From the NCBI RefSeq assembly GCF_009792235.1, contig NZ_CP046973.1, forward strand, positions 744,001 to 808,000: a stretch of DNA of 64,000 bases, given 5' to 3'. The notes below the pieces were generated by a model. It saw only the letters and a program-made list of their open reading frames with translations, did no database searches and had not been told where the DNA came from. Origin of the DNA: Microcystis aeruginosa FD4 (lineage in GTDB: Bacteria > Cyanobacteriota > Cyanobacteriia > Cyanobacteriales > Microcystaceae). Below are positions 26,619 to 35,875 of this stretch, one piece after another (the first letter of the stretch is position 1; each line of letters opens with the position of its first letter). A program made the position numbers and the translations under genes.

Positions 26619-27422
26619 TTAGCCAAAACGTCCACTAACATAATCTTTAGTTGCTTGTTCTTGAGGATCACCGAAGATTTTGTCCGTATGATCAAACTCG
26701 ACTAAATAACCAATTTTGCCACCTTTATCGGTGGGTTCAGCGTTATAAAAAGCCGTTAAATCTGCTACTCTAGTAGCTTGTTGCATATTGTGAGTAACAA
26801 TAATAATTGTATAACGTTCTTTTAATTCGTGCATTAATTCCTCAACTTTTAAAGTTGAAATTGGATCGAGTGCCGAACAGGGTTCATCCATTAATAATAC
26901 TTCTGGTTGAGCGGCAATAGCGCGAGCAATACATAATCTTTGTTGTTGTCCCCCCGATAGGGAAAAACCGCTTTCTTTCAGTTTATCTTTTACTTCTTCC
27001 CAGAGAGCAGCCCGACGCAAGGATTTTTCTACTAATTCATCCAAATCGCCTTTATAACCATTTAATCGCGCTCCGTAAACCACATTATCATAAATGGATT
27101 TGGGAAAAGGATTAGGGCGCTGGAACACCATACCGATATATTTTCTTACTTCGACAGGATCCACCTCTTGAGAGTAAATATCCTGGTTATGATAAAAAAC
27201 TTTGCCGTCAATACGAAAACCGTGAATTAAATCATTGAGACGATTAAAACACCTGAGAATGGTACTTTTTCCGCATCCAGACGGTCCGATAAAAGCGGTG
27301 ACTCTATTTTTGGGAATATCGATCGAAACGTCTCGTACTGCCCGATAATTGCCATAGTAAATATCAGCCTTATCGACCTTTAAAACGGTTCCTGTAGAAT
27401 GGGGGTTAGAGTTAGTTAGCAT
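26619..27422 (-). CDS. pstB: Phosphate ABC transporter ATP-binding protein PstB (first copy)
   Basis: A 267-residue PstB with Walker A FIGPSGCGKST, signature SLSGGQQQRLCIARA, Walker B VLLMDEPCSALDP and the same C-terminal KDYVSGRFG. Two consecutive pstB paralogues after pstA are usual in cyanobacteria. It differs from its neighbour at many positions, so the duplication is old. It lies 95 bp downstream of pstA on the minus strand. Confidence 0.93.
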   Translation of the reverse strand: MLTNSNPHSTGTVLKVDKADIYYGNYRAVRDVSIDIPKNRVTAFIGPSGCGKSTILRCFNRLNDLIHGFRIDGKVFYHNQDIYSQEVDPVEVRKYIGMVFQRPNPFPKSIYDNVVYGARLNGYKGDLDELVEKSLRRAALWEEVKDKLKESGFSLSGGQQQRLCIARAIAAQPEVLLMDEPCSALDPISTLKVEELMHELKERYTIIIVTHNMQQATRVADLTAFYNAEPTDKGGKIGYLVEFDHTDKIFGDPQEQATKDYVSGRFG

Positions 27423-27517
27423 AAATTATTTACCTTGAATTTGGCTAATTGAGGAATTGGAAAGATAGGTAGATTTTTACTTAAATATCCCTTTTTGCTT
27501 TTCACTTTTTCCCTGAC

Positions 27518-28411
27518 TTAATAGGTTTTCTGGCGCGTGGCTAAACGGGATAAAATGTTAGTTAACAACACCAAAAGCACCAGAATTAAAGCACCTGCCC
27601 AAGCTAATTGCTGTTGAGGGGCAAAAGGGGCAGTAGCAAAGTTGAAAACTAAGACCGAAAGGGTGGCAATCGGTTCAAAGACACCCCGAGGCCAAAAGTT
27701 AGAGAATAATGCCGTAAAAATTAAGGAGGCGGTTTCTCCGGCAGCCCTAGCAATTGCTAAGGTCACACCGGTCAAAATAGCGGGAACTGCGGCAGGAAGG
27801 ACGATTTTTAGGACGGTTTGGTAGTTATAGGCCCCTAAACCCATGGCTGCCCAGCGGATGTCTTGGGGAACGATTTTTAAAGCCTCATCGGTGGTTCTAA
27901 TAATAGTCGGTAACATTAACACCGCTAAACCGATCGAACCGGCAAGGGCAGAAAAGCCTAAAAGGGCTGTTCCTTCGCCAAATAAGGGGGCAACTAACAA
28001 ACCGTAGGCGAAAACCCCGACAATAATCGAAGGGACACCCGCTAAAACGTTGGTAGCGAAGCGCACACCCTGGGCAAGTTTGTTATCACCGCTAAATTCC
28101 GAGAGATAAACCGCCGCTAAAACGCCGATGGGAACTGCGATCGCCGTGGCTAGGGCAACGACGATAATTGTGCCTAAAATGGCGTTAGCGATGCCTCCCC
28201 CCCCTAACCCCGGCGGTGGTGGTAATTTAGTAAAGAGATTAGCGTTTAAACGACCCACCCCTTGCACAAAAACGAAGCCTAGGACGGCAAAGAGGGGAAT
28301 CACGGTGACAGCTAAACATAAAGCCGAGAGAACGGTCATAATTGTCCCCAATAGCGATCGAGGACTACTCGGTTTCTTTTTGAGATTATTGCCTAAATTC
28401 GCACTATCCAT
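27518..28411 (-). CDS. pstA: Phosphate ABC transporter permease PstA
   Basis: Inner-membrane permease of 297 residues with six hydrophobic helices. The EAA loop region reads MGLGAYNYQTVLKIVLPAAVPAILTG. N-terminal features LGGGGIANAILGTI and GVLAAVYLSEFSGDNKLAQGVRF are characteristic of PstA. It is separated from pstC by a 553-bp repeat-filled gap, which is abnormal for a pst operon. Confidence 0.93.
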   Translation of the reverse strand: MDSANLGNNLKKKPSSPRSLLGTIMTVLSALCLAVTVIPLFAVLGFVFVQGVGRLNANLFTKLPPPPGLGGGGIANAILGTIIVVALATAIAVPIGVLAAVYLSEFSGDNKLAQGVRFATNVLAGVPSIIVGVFAYGLLVAPLFGEGTALLGFSALAGSIGLAVLMLPTIIRTTDEALKIVPQDIRWAAMGLGAYNYQTVLKIVLPAAVPAILTGVTLAIARAAGETASLIFTALFSNFWPRGVFEPIATLSVLVFNFATAPFAPQQQLAWAGALILVLLVLLTNILSRLATRQKTY

Positions 28412-28964
28412 ATCAGTTATCAGTGAGCAGTAATCAGTTATCAGTGAACAGTAAGTAGGTAGGTGTTAAAAGTTGTCGGACACCCCCCCTTATCAAGGGG
28501 GGATTAAGGGTAGGGTTGATTCATGAATCAACCCTACTATGAATCAACCCTAGGATTAAGGGGGAATTAAGGGAGGATCGAAGCTAAAATCCATTTTTAA
28601 TTTAATTATAACCAGCTACTTAAACAGTTATCAGTAATCAGTAATCAGTAATCAGTGAACAGTAATCAGTTATCAGTGATTAGTAAACAGTGAAAAGTGA
28701 AAATACAGCAGTAAACTGCCATTTGATGATGAACACTTAATACATAGGCTTTTCTGGTTTCTGTGTGGAAACGAGGTCTATACTGATAGTTTTTTCCGCA
28801 AAATAGTCCTAAAAGTGTTGCCTAGTAAGCATTTCACGATTCCATAAGCAAAAATTATCAAACAAAGTCGAGAATATCCATACATACTGCTCACTCAAAA
28901 CTTAAAACTTAAAACTCAAAACTGATAACTGATAACTGATAACTGATAACTGACGACCGATGGC
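28412..28964. repeat. Repeat-filled gap between pstC and pstA
   Basis: 553 bp without a gene. From left to right: CAGTTATCAGTGAGCAG units (about 28425-28455), a C7/G6 hairpin (28483-28502), a 26-bp perfect palindrome (28511-28536) with a third half-site, more CAGTAATCAG units (28625-28690), unique AT-rich DNA, AAAACTT/AAAACTC units and a (ATAACTG)n run (28921-28952). It may terminate or attenuate the operon between the two permease genes. Confidence 0.85.
28511..28536. repeat. 26-bp perfect palindrome with extra half-site
   Basis: TAGGGTTGATTCA is followed directly by its exact reverse complement, and TGAATCAACCCTA recurs at once (28540-28552). It is preceded by the CCCCCCTT-ATC-AAGGGGGG hairpin. 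It could be a cruciform-forming repeat, a terminator-like structure or a protein-binding site. Confidence 0.85.
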
Positions 28965-29924
28965 TTAATACTTAGCTTTGACGCGATTAACGATTAATTC
29001 TGCGAAGATATTGACTACTAGGGTCAAAACCAAGAGAACAAAACCCGCATACATGAGTGCCGATACTTGCATTCCCGATGCTTCGGCGAATTGGTTAGCC
29101 AATAAGGAAGCGATCGTGTTAGCGGGAGCGAGAATAGAGGCACTAATGCGGTTAGAATTGCCGATAATCATCGTTACTGCCATGGTTTCCCCTAAAGCGC
29201 GCCCTAAAGCTAACATAATCCCCCCGACAATCCCAGAAAAAGCGGCAGGAATTAATACCCGAAAAATCGTTTCCCAACGGGTTGCCCCCAAACCTAGGGA
29301 AGCTTGCCGCAAATCTGGCGGTAAAGCGGCCAAAGAGTCACGAGAGATAGCGATAATAATCGGCAGGATCATAATTGCTAAAATTACCCCCGCGGGTAAC
29401 ATCCCTGGCCCCCCTAAAGGCGTGCTAAACAGAGGAATCCAACTAAAATTAGCATTTAACCAGTTACCAAGGGGTCTGAGGATAGGAATCAGTACAAATA
29501 TACCCCATAATCCGTAAACAACACTGGGAATAGCGGCCAAAAGTTGTACGAGAAAAACTAAAATTGTCCGCGCATTTAAGGGAATAAAATCTTCGCTTAA
29601 AAAAATGGCTGAACCGATACCGAGGGGAACAGCAATCAGGAGGGCAATCAGAGAACTAACGAGAGTTCCGTAGATAACGGGCAGAACTCCGAATTCTTCC
29701 CGACCGCGCACGGGATTCCAAGCGCTACTGGTCAAAAATCCCAGACCAAAGGTTTGAATCGCTGGTAGGGCCCGAATAAAAATAACCAGGGCAATTAGGA
29801 GCAAAATTACCCCAATAGCGATGGCAAAGGCGGTAGTTAATCCAACAAAGCCTTTATCGAGGATTTTTTCCGATTCTGGACGTTCTTTGAAAGTTGAGTC
29901 GGGCGAAACTGTGGGCGCACTCAT
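28965..29924 (-). CDS. pstC: Phosphate ABC transporter permease PstC
   Basis: A 319-residue inner-membrane permease with six helices. Family marks are FGLGFLTSSAWNPV, FGVLPVIYGTLVSSLIALLIAVPLGIG, LLAAIPSVVYGLWG and the EAA loop LGLGATRWETIFRVLIPAAFSGI. It follows pstS by 94 bp. The N-terminus carries a charged cytoplasmic segment. Confidence 0.93.
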   Translation of the reverse strand: MSAPTVSPDSTFKERPESEKILDKGFVGLTTAFAIAIGVILLLIALVIFIRALPAIQTFGLGFLTSSAWNPVRGREEFGVLPVIYGTLVSSLIALLIAVPLGIGSAIFLSEDFIPLNARTILVFLVQLLAAIPSVVYGLWGIFVLIPILRPLGNWLNANFSWIPLFSTPLGGPGMLPAGVILAIMILPIIIAISRDSLAALPPDLRQASLGLGATRWETIFRVLIPAAFSGIVGGIMLALGRALGETMAVTMIIGNSNRISASILAPANTIASLLANQFAEASGMQVSALMYAGFVLLVLTLVVNIFAELIVNRVKAKY

Positions 29925-30018
29925 GATTAGGGTTAAAATCCAGCTAGTTTGAGGTAGCTAAGGTCGAAATTGGCCTTTCTACAATATTATTGTAACTTTG
30001 AATACATTTTTTCGGCGA

Positions 30019-31147
30019 CTAATCCACCTTGACCTTGATCGTGTAATCAGGATAGATGACATCGGCAGCGGCGGCTACTCGTTCGCGGACATTTTTCGGT
30101 AGGGGAATATAACCAAGGGGACCGGCTTGTTCTTGTCCTTGGTTAAGTCCAAATTCGATCATCCCCTCCATTGCTAAAGCTTTTTGGGGATCGTTGTATT
30201 TTTTATAGACCAACATCCAAGTGTAGGTGACAATGGGATAGGAATTTTCCCCCGGGGGATTCGACGATAAAAGCGCGTAAATTTTCAGGTAGTTCAACGT
30301 TAGCGAGGGTAGCAGCGGCGTTGGTTTCATCGGGAATGACGAATTTACCCGCCTGATTTTGTAGAGTGGCCATGGGCAGGTTATTATTTTTAGCGAAACC
30401 GTACTCAATATAACCGATCGAGCCTTGATTTTGTTGAATTAGGGCAGTTACACCCTCATTTCCTCTACCGCCGAGAAATTTACCTTTTTTGGTCGGCCAT
30501 TGTACGGCTTTTCCTTCACCGATGCTTTTTTTCCATTCAGGACTAACGGCGCTTAAAAACTTGGTAAAAACTCCCGTTGTTCCGCTACCGTCTGCCCGGT
30601 GAACTACAGTAATTTCCTCATCGGGTAGTTTTAAATCGGGGTTTTCGGCGGCAATTTTAGGATCATTCCAACGGGTAATCGTGCCTAAAAAGATGCCTAC
30701 ATAGGCTTCCCTACTTAGTTTCAGCCCTTCTACTCCGGGCAAATTATAAGCCATAACGATGCTTCCCGCCGTCATCGGTAGCAGTAAAACCCCGCGGCTA
30801 ACTCTGGCCATATCTTCGTCACTCATGGCTACGTCGGAAGCGCCAAAATCGATCGTACCTTGGATAAATTGTTCGACTCCCGCCCCGCTACCAGTAGATT
30901 GATAGTTAATTAGCAGTTTAGAAAATAGTTGATTGATGGTGACAAACCAGTTTTGATATAGGGGGGCAGGAAAAGAAGCGCCCGCACCATTGAGGGCGAC
31001 CTCTCCTTGCAGAGGAACTTGGGCGATTCTATTGCTTCCCTCTCCGCCAGTTCCCGCCCTATCGCCGCCCCCACAAGCGGTTAAAGTCGCTGTTAAAGTG
31101 GCTAGGGATAAGGCTGTTAGTAAATGGGTTCTGTTTTTGTTGAGCAT
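30019..31147 (-). pseudogene. pstS: Phosphate-binding lipoprotein PstS, frameshifted
   Basis: The first 280-odd codons encode a normal PstS: signal peptide with lipobox LTAC (Cys25), NGAGASFPAPLYQNWF, SGAGVEQF, DFGASDVAMS and RADGSGTTGVF. At about 30243-30252 a C5-G5 run carries one extra base, so the frame runs into SHCHLHLDVGL and stops at 30203, while the proper C-terminus (ENSYPIVTYTWMLVYKK to DYTIKVKVD) continues in the next frame to 30019. Removing one G restores the full protein. This is either a real knockout or a homopolymer sequence error. Confidence 0.88.
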
Positions 31148-31204
31148 AGGATTAATTTTGATCCGTAAACTGCCTTAAATCTTACGCTAAAACTTACCAT
31201 CGAT

Positions 31205-31223
31205 TGGTAAAGAATAGGTTAAG
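31205..31223 (-). promoter_or_regulatory. Candidate Pho box upstream of the second pstS
   Basis: Reading on the minus strand, CTTAACCT, three bases, then CTTTACCA shows the 11-bp period of SphR Pho boxes (second unit one mismatch). It lies about 60 bp upstream of pstS and about 430 bp upstream of divergent sphX. A weaker CTTAAATC is at 31174-31181 on the plus strand. Confidence 0.45.
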
Positions 31224-31652
31224 AAGTGAATAAAAAAACATAATGTATTGTCAAGAAAAGTTTTCTCGATAACTAGACAAAAATCTCAACTTCTTTTACC
31301 ATCTATTGTGGTTGAATATCGTTGTGATCGAAGAGTAAAGCCGCTAACTTTTCATGTTTAGACGAGGTTTTTCTCTTTCTTTACCATTGTAGCGACGTAA
31401 AAACAACAAAGAAAAGATTAAGGTTTTTATCCATCATCCCTCAGCTTTGAATCAGTTATCAGTGATCAGTTATCAGTTATCAGTGATCAGTTATCAGTTA
31501 TCAGATGTGAGTTTTCAGTTCACCGATTACCGATTACAGCAAAAAACTCCCCAACACCCAAACCCCAAATCCCTCACTGATTACTGTTTACTGTTCACTG
31601 ATAACTGAAAAAACTCCCCAATACCCGTTTTTACTTTCTCCTTTTGACACCT
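31224..31652. repeat. pstS-sphX intergenic region with heptamer repeats
   Basis: Unique AT-rich DNA to about 31445, then CAGTTATCAGTGATCAG units (about 31451-31502), a short unique stretch and CTGATTACTGTTTACTG units to about 31610. It separates the divergent pstS and sphX promoters. No coding sequence seen. Confidence 0.75.
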
Positions 31653-32687
31653 ATGCTAGAAATTTTTACTCAGCTATCTCGTCCGACCAAAGTAGTAGCA
31701 ACCATCCTAGGAACTGCCCTACTTTTACCCGCTTGTGCCAATATTAATCCTCAAGACCTAAAACCAATTAAAATCGATGGTTCGAGTACCGTAGCACCAA
31801 TTACCGACAAAGTTCTCGAAGATTTTAAAGCTAATACCCCTAACAAAGCTTTGGCTGATGTTAAAATTGATGCTAATATTTCAGGAACCGGCGGTGGTTT
31901 TAGAAAATTTTGTGCGGGAGAAACCGATATTAATAATGCTTCTCGTCCAATTTCTGTGGAAGAATTAAAAGAATGTGATGCTAATAAGGTAAGATTTATC
32001 GAACTACCGATCGCATTTGATGCTTTAACCGTGGTAGTCAATCCCCAAAATAACTGGGTTGATGATATTTCCACCACAGAATTAAGAACTCTTTGGGAAC
32101 CAGCGGCCGAGAATAAAATCAAACGTTGGAATCAAATTAATCCCGCTTGGCCTGACCAACCGATTACCCTTCACGGGCCAGGTAAAGACTCTGGAACCTA
32201 CGATTTTTTTAGTGAGGTAATTAACGGCAAAGATGCCAGTCGTGGGGACTTTAATTTTAGTGAAGATGACCAAGCTTTAGTTAATGCCGTCAGTCAAGAT
32301 CCCAACGCTTTAGGCTATTTTGGCCATGCTTACTATGAACAAAATCGGGATAAATTAAAAGCTTTGAAAGTTAACGGTGTTGAACCAACTCGCAGCAATG
32401 TCGAGGATAGTAAATATCAGCCTTTATCTCGTCCTTTGTTTATTTATGTTAATGCCCAAAAAGCCCAAGAGAATCCCGCTTTAGAGAAATTTGTCGAATA
32501 TTATCTCGATCGAGTTCCCAATTTATTAGATAGTATTGGTTATATTCCCTTACCGGATGAGGCCTATCATTTGGCACGGGTACAGTTGCAAAAATTTGAG
32601 GTAGGAACAGTTTTTGATGGCCGACCCCAACCCCATTTAACCATCGGGGAATTACTTCGCAAACAAGCTCAATTTGAAGCGAAGTAG
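31653..32687 (+). CDS. sphX: Phosphate-binding lipoprotein SphX
   Basis: PstS-family periplasmic phosphate-binding protein of the SphX type, usual divergent neighbour of pst in cyanobacteria. It has a signal peptide with lipobox LLPAC, then IDGSSTVAPITDKVLEDF, GGGFRKFCAGETDINNASRP, a GPGKDSGTYDFF phosphate-site segment and the C-terminal LDSIGYIPLPDEAYHLARVQLQKF. The frame opens at a TTG at 31644; I chose the ATG at 31653. It is the only undamaged phosphate-binding protein gene in the window. Its TAG stop lies in the end of a MITE. Confidence 0.9.
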   Translation: MLEIFTQLSRPTKVVATILGTALLLPACANINPQDLKPIKIDGSSTVAPITDKVLEDFKANTPNKALADVKIDANISGTGGGFRKFCAGETDINNASRPISVEELKECDANKVRFIELPIAFDALTVVVNPQNNWVDDISTTELRTLWEPAAENKIKRWNQINPAWPDQPITLHGPGKDSGTYDFFSEVINGKDASRGDFNFSEDDQALVNAVSQDPNALGYFGHAYYEQNRDKLKALKVNGVEPTRSNVEDSKYQPLSRPLFIYVNAQKAQENPALEKFVEYYLDRVPNLLDSIGYIPLPDEAYHLARVQLQKFEVGTVFDGRPQPHLTIGELLRKQAQFEAK

Positions 32688-32907
32688 GGGTTGCTGAATA
32701 AATCTAAAAACCTTGTTGGGTAAGACTTTTAGACTTTTTGTCAATCAAAAAGTACCGGATATGGGAGTGTTCGGGGGGAAAATTCAGATACTTTTTCCCT
32801 GAAAATTAGGTAATTGACACCCTCAAAATCGGTAAAACCCTACACCCCACACCCTACACCCCACACCCTACCCCCACGAAAAACTTTTTGCCGCAAACCC
32901 TACTTAA
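32684..32907. mobile_element. MITE family 1, copy C
   Basis: About 222 bp with ends AAGTAGGGGTTGCTGAATAA and GCCGCAAACCCTACTTAA, the shared core and an ACACCCC/ACACCCT block. The sphX stop TAG is inside the left terminal repeat, and the nirA stop abuts the right one, so it sits exactly between two convergent gene ends. Confidence 0.85.
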
Positions 32908-34449
32908 TTAACCTTTCGGTGTTGCCCCAAATTGTTCGATGAGGATAGAGGTTAACAGCGATTTTAGGTCTTCACAGGGAATCCCTTTTTGTACACAGCT
33001 TCCCAGGTGGGCATCTTTACCCACTTTACCCCCCATGTAGAGGTCAACTCCCTCCACGGTTTTGCCGTCTTTGCGAGCTTTTGTCCCCATCAAACCGATA
33101 TCGGCCACTTGGGGTTGTCCGCAGGAGTTAGGGCAACCGGTCCAATGGATACGCACACCCCGGGGGATATTTAATTGGGCATCTAACTGACTAATCAAGT
33201 CCACAGCCTTATTTTTGGTTTCAATCAGGGCAAAATTGCAGAATTGCGCCCCCGTACAGGAAACGAGCGCTCGTTGTAAAGGAGTGGGATTGGGGGTAAA
33301 CTTAGCCAGTAAAGGCTCGGTTAAAAGAGTCGCAATATTTTCAGCCGCTATATTGGGAATAATCACGTTTTGTTCCACGGTTAAACGCAATTCTCCGCTG
33401 CCATACACTTCGGCAATCCGGGCCAAATCGAACATATCATCGGCAAATAGACGACCAACGGGAACACAAAGACCGATATAGCTCAATCCCTCTTGTTTTT
33501 GGGGAAAAACTCCTAAATGATCTCGTTTTTCCCAGTCAATAGCGTCTTTTTCGGCTGCCGTTGCCAAAGGATAACCTAAGTGATTAGCCACCCGCGTGCG
33601 GAATTCCTCAATTCCCCACTCATCAATTAACCACATTAAACGGGATTTTTGACGGTTGGAGCGCAATCCGTTGTCGCGGTAAACTTCCAAAATTCCTCGG
33701 CATAAATCCACCACTTCCTGATTCGGTCTCACCCAAACATTCATAGGAATTGCCGCTTCACAGCGTTTAGCCGAGAAAAAGCCACCTACCACTACATTAA
33801 AACCTAATTCTCCCTCTTTATAGGCAGGAACAAAGGCAATATCGTTAATTTCCGCATGAACGGAGTTATCTCGTCCCCCCTCGATGGCAATATTAAATTT
33901 GCGGGGCAGATTAGTAAATTGATAATTACCTTGACCGCAGTTGGTAATCATATCTTGGACTTTTTGGACTAATTCCCTGGTGTCAATTAATTCATCCCCG
34001 TCTAGTCCTGCCATGGGTGAACCGGTAATATTTCTGACATTATCCATGCCCGATTGTACCGAAGTCATACCCACGGATTTTAGTCGTTGGAAAATATCAG
34101 GAATATCTTCGATACGAATACCGCGTAATTGTAAGTTTTGACGAGTAGTAATATCGGCATTGCCATCATCGCCGTAACGCTGCACGATTTCCCCTAAAAC
34201 GCGCATTTGCTCACTGCTAATAATGCCGTTAGGAACCCGCAAACGCATCATGAATTTGCCCGGGGTGACGGGACGATAAAAAACCCCCACCCATTTTAAG
34301 CGATGTTCTAAATCGGTTTTATCCATCGCTTCCCAACCAATTTGGGCAAAATGATCCAGTTCATCTTTAATGGCTAATCCGTCTTTTTCGGCTTTAAATT
34401 TCTCGAATTTATTGAGAGTTGTTCCATCTTTTTCAGGTGCTTGTACCAC
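32908..34449 (-). CDS. nirA: Ferredoxin-nitrite reductase
   Basis: Six-electron reduction of nitrite to ammonium using ferredoxin, with siroheme and a 4Fe-4S cluster (513 residues). Cluster/siroheme cysteines are seen in SCTGAQFCNFAL and HWTGCPNSCGQPQ. The two ferrodoxin-like repeats start at FMMRLRVPNGIISSEQMRVLGEI and around YIGLCVPVGRL. Stand-alone here; the nitrate transporter and reductase genes often next to nirA are not in the window. Probably under NtcA control. Confidence 0.95.
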   Translation of the reverse strand: MVQAPEKDGTTLNKFEKFKAEKDGLAIKDELDHFAQIGWEAMDKTDLEHRLKWVGVFYRPVTPGKFMMRLRVPNGIISSEQMRVLGEIVQRYGDDGNADITTRQNLQLRGIRIEDIPDIFQRLKSVGMTSVQSGMDNVRNITGSPMAGLDGDELIDTRELVQKVQDMITNCGQGNYQFTNLPRKFNIAIEGGRDNSVHAEINDIAFVPAYKEGELGFNVVVGGFFSAKRCEAAIPMNVWVRPNQEVVDLCRGILEVYRDNGLRSNRQKSRLMWLIDEWGIEEFRTRVANHLGYPLATAAEKDAIDWEKRDHLGVFPQKQEGLSYIGLCVPVGRLFADDMFDLARIAEVYGSGELRLTVEQNVIIPNIAAENIATLLTEPLLAKFTPNPTPLQRALVSCTGAQFCNFALIETKNKAVDLISQLDAQLNIPRGVRIHWTGCPNSCGQPQVADIGLMGTKARKDGKTVEGVDLYMGGKVGKDAHLGSCVQKGIPCEDLKSLLTSILIEQFGATPKG

Positions 34450-34623
34450 GAATCTATCTCCTTCTGGTTTGTGGGTGCAATTGTTCTAGTTGGTGCGGGT
34501 TAGAAATGAAGAAATCGGAATTTAACAATAAGTATTCTTTAAAATACCGTCGTCATTAGCAAAAATTTAGTAATTTACCTAGTCTCTATTTGTTATTTAA
34601 TTCTTTTTAACTTGGATAATTTT

Positions 34624-34637
34624 GTATTGCTTGTAAC
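34624..34637 (-). promoter_or_regulatory. Weak candidate NtcA site upstream of nirA
   Basis: On the minus strand GTTACAAGCAATAC fits GTA-N8-TAC with one mismatch (GTT). About 22 bp downstream is an AT-rich TTAAAT that could be a -10, giving the usual spacing of an NtcA-activated promoter about 175 bp from the nirA start. No perfect GTA-N8-TAC was found in the gap. Confidence 0.35.
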
Positions 34638-34692
34638 AGAAATCCGTTAACCATCGTGTTTAGGGATTTATATCATGCAGTAAGTGCATTAA

Positions 34693-34860
34693 GGTGGGCT
34701 GTGGGGTGTGGGGTGTGGGGTGTGGGGTGTGGGGTGTGGGGAAGTGGGGAAGTGGGGAAGTGGGGTGTGGGGTGTGGGGTGTGGGGAAGTGGGGAAGTGG
34801 GGAAGTGGGGTGTGGGGTGTGGGGTGTGGGGTGTGGGGTGTGGGGTGTGGGGAGATGGGG
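34693..34860 (+). repeat. G-rich heptamer/octamer tract (GGGGTGT, GGGGAAGT)
   Basis: About 165 bp of alternating blocks of GGGGTGT and GGGGAAGT on the plus strand, with dozens of G4 runs, followed by the GAATAAATAAAAATAATCTCCTG motif also seen near 14.66 kb. It lies between trpD (downstream end) and the nirA promoter. The plus strand should form G-quadruplexes readily. Confidence 0.95.
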
Positions 34861-34921
34861 GAATAAATAAAAATAATCTCCTGTCTCCTGTCTCGGAGTC
34901 TCCTGTCTCCTGTGAATTGTC

Positions 34922-35875
34922 CTAAGCGAGGAACTTAACCAACTCCTCTAATTTTTGCCAAGCTAACCCACTGGCTAAAATCTCGCGTGCGAGGGCGAAA
35001 CCAGCAGCATGATCGCCAAAAGTGACCTTTTCTGCCACCTGTAGGGCAAGAGCGGCATTAATCGCCACAGCATCCCGTTGAGCGGGCGTTCCCCCCCCTT
35101 GCAGGACATTTTTGAGGATTTCGGCATTTTCTGGCACTTCCCCGCCTTTAAGGGCATTTAAACTGGCTCTGGGGATAGAAATTGACAAGGGGTCGATCGC
35201 CCCAGAAATCACCTCGCCATTATTTAATAAAGCCATATCGGTCAGATCTCCTAACCCCACCTCGTCGAGTTTTTCCCGGCCGTGAACAATAATTGCCTTT
35301 GGGGTTCCCATTTCTGCTAAAGCTGTGGCCATGGGGATGAGAAATTGCCGGTCATAAACCCCGATAACTTGACCTGTGGGACGGAGAGGATTAACTAGAG
35401 GACCCAGAAGATTAAAAACCGTGCGAACTTTCAGGGTTTTGCGGAGATTAGCCACACTTTTCAGGGCCGGATGCCAACCAGGGGCAAAAAGAAAGGTCAC
35501 TCCCACCCCATCTAAAGCCGCCGCTACTTTCTCGCTAGGGGCGCTTAAATTAACCCCAAGATATTCTAAAACATCGGCCGAACCGACTTTACTGGAGGCC
35601 GAGCGATTGCCGTGTTTAGCCACTTTTACACCCCCGGCGGCCGCCACAAAAGCCACAGCAGTGGAAATATTAAAAGTTGAGGCCCCGTCACCGCCGGTGC
35701 CACAGGTATCGATAACGGGAGTAGTATGGGGTTTAGGGTCTTCTAAGCGAGATTGTTGCCGTAAAACTCTGGCCATTCCCGCTAATTCGGCGGACGAGAC
35801 TCCTTTTGCTTGCAAAGCCGCTAAAATCGCCCCCGATAAAACTTCTGGAATCTCGCCGTTTAACCATCCGGTCAT
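34922..35875 (-). CDS. trpD: Anthranilate phosphoribosyltransferase TrpD, N-terminus frameshifted
   Basis: Tryptophan biosynthesis: transfers phosphoribosyl from PRPP to anthranilate. The PRPP site DTCGTGGDGASTFNISTA, HGNRSASSKVGSADVLE and NLLGPLVNPLRP are intact. The frame given starts at an internal ATG (MTGWLNGEIP) and gives 317 residues, about 27 short of the family. The natural N-terminus (MTTQDWPNLLQQLLESK, start 35955-35957) lies in another frame: one extra T in the TTTT run at 35906-35909 separates the two parts. Sequencing error is plausible because loss of TrpD would mean tryptophan auxotrophy. Confidence 0.9.
   Translation of the reverse strand: MTGWLNGEIPEVLSGAILAALQAKGVSSAELAGMARVLRQQSRLEDPKPHTTPVIDTCGTGGDGASTFNISTAVAFVAAAGGVKVAKHGNRSASSKVGSADVLEYLGVNLSAPSEKVAAALDGVGVTFLFAPGWHPALKSVANLRKTLKVRTVFNLLGPLVNPLRPTGQVIGVYDRQFLIPMATALAEMGTPKAIIVHGREKLDEVGLGDLTDMALLNNGEVISGAIDPLSISIPRASLNALKGGEVPENAEILKNVLQGGGTPAQRDAVAINAALALQVAEKVTFGDHAAGFALAREILASGLAWQKLEELVKFLA

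Noticed and set aside
34555..34600. NtcA site GTATTC..AAAATAC near 34533 and GTAATTTAC near 34570
   Set aside because: The spacers are 10 and 3 bp, not 8, so they do not fit GTA-N8-TAC.
34656..34925. Frame through the G-rich tract (GVGCGVWG repeats)
   Set aside because: A pure translation of GGGGTGT/GGGGAAGT units; not a glycine-rich protein gene.
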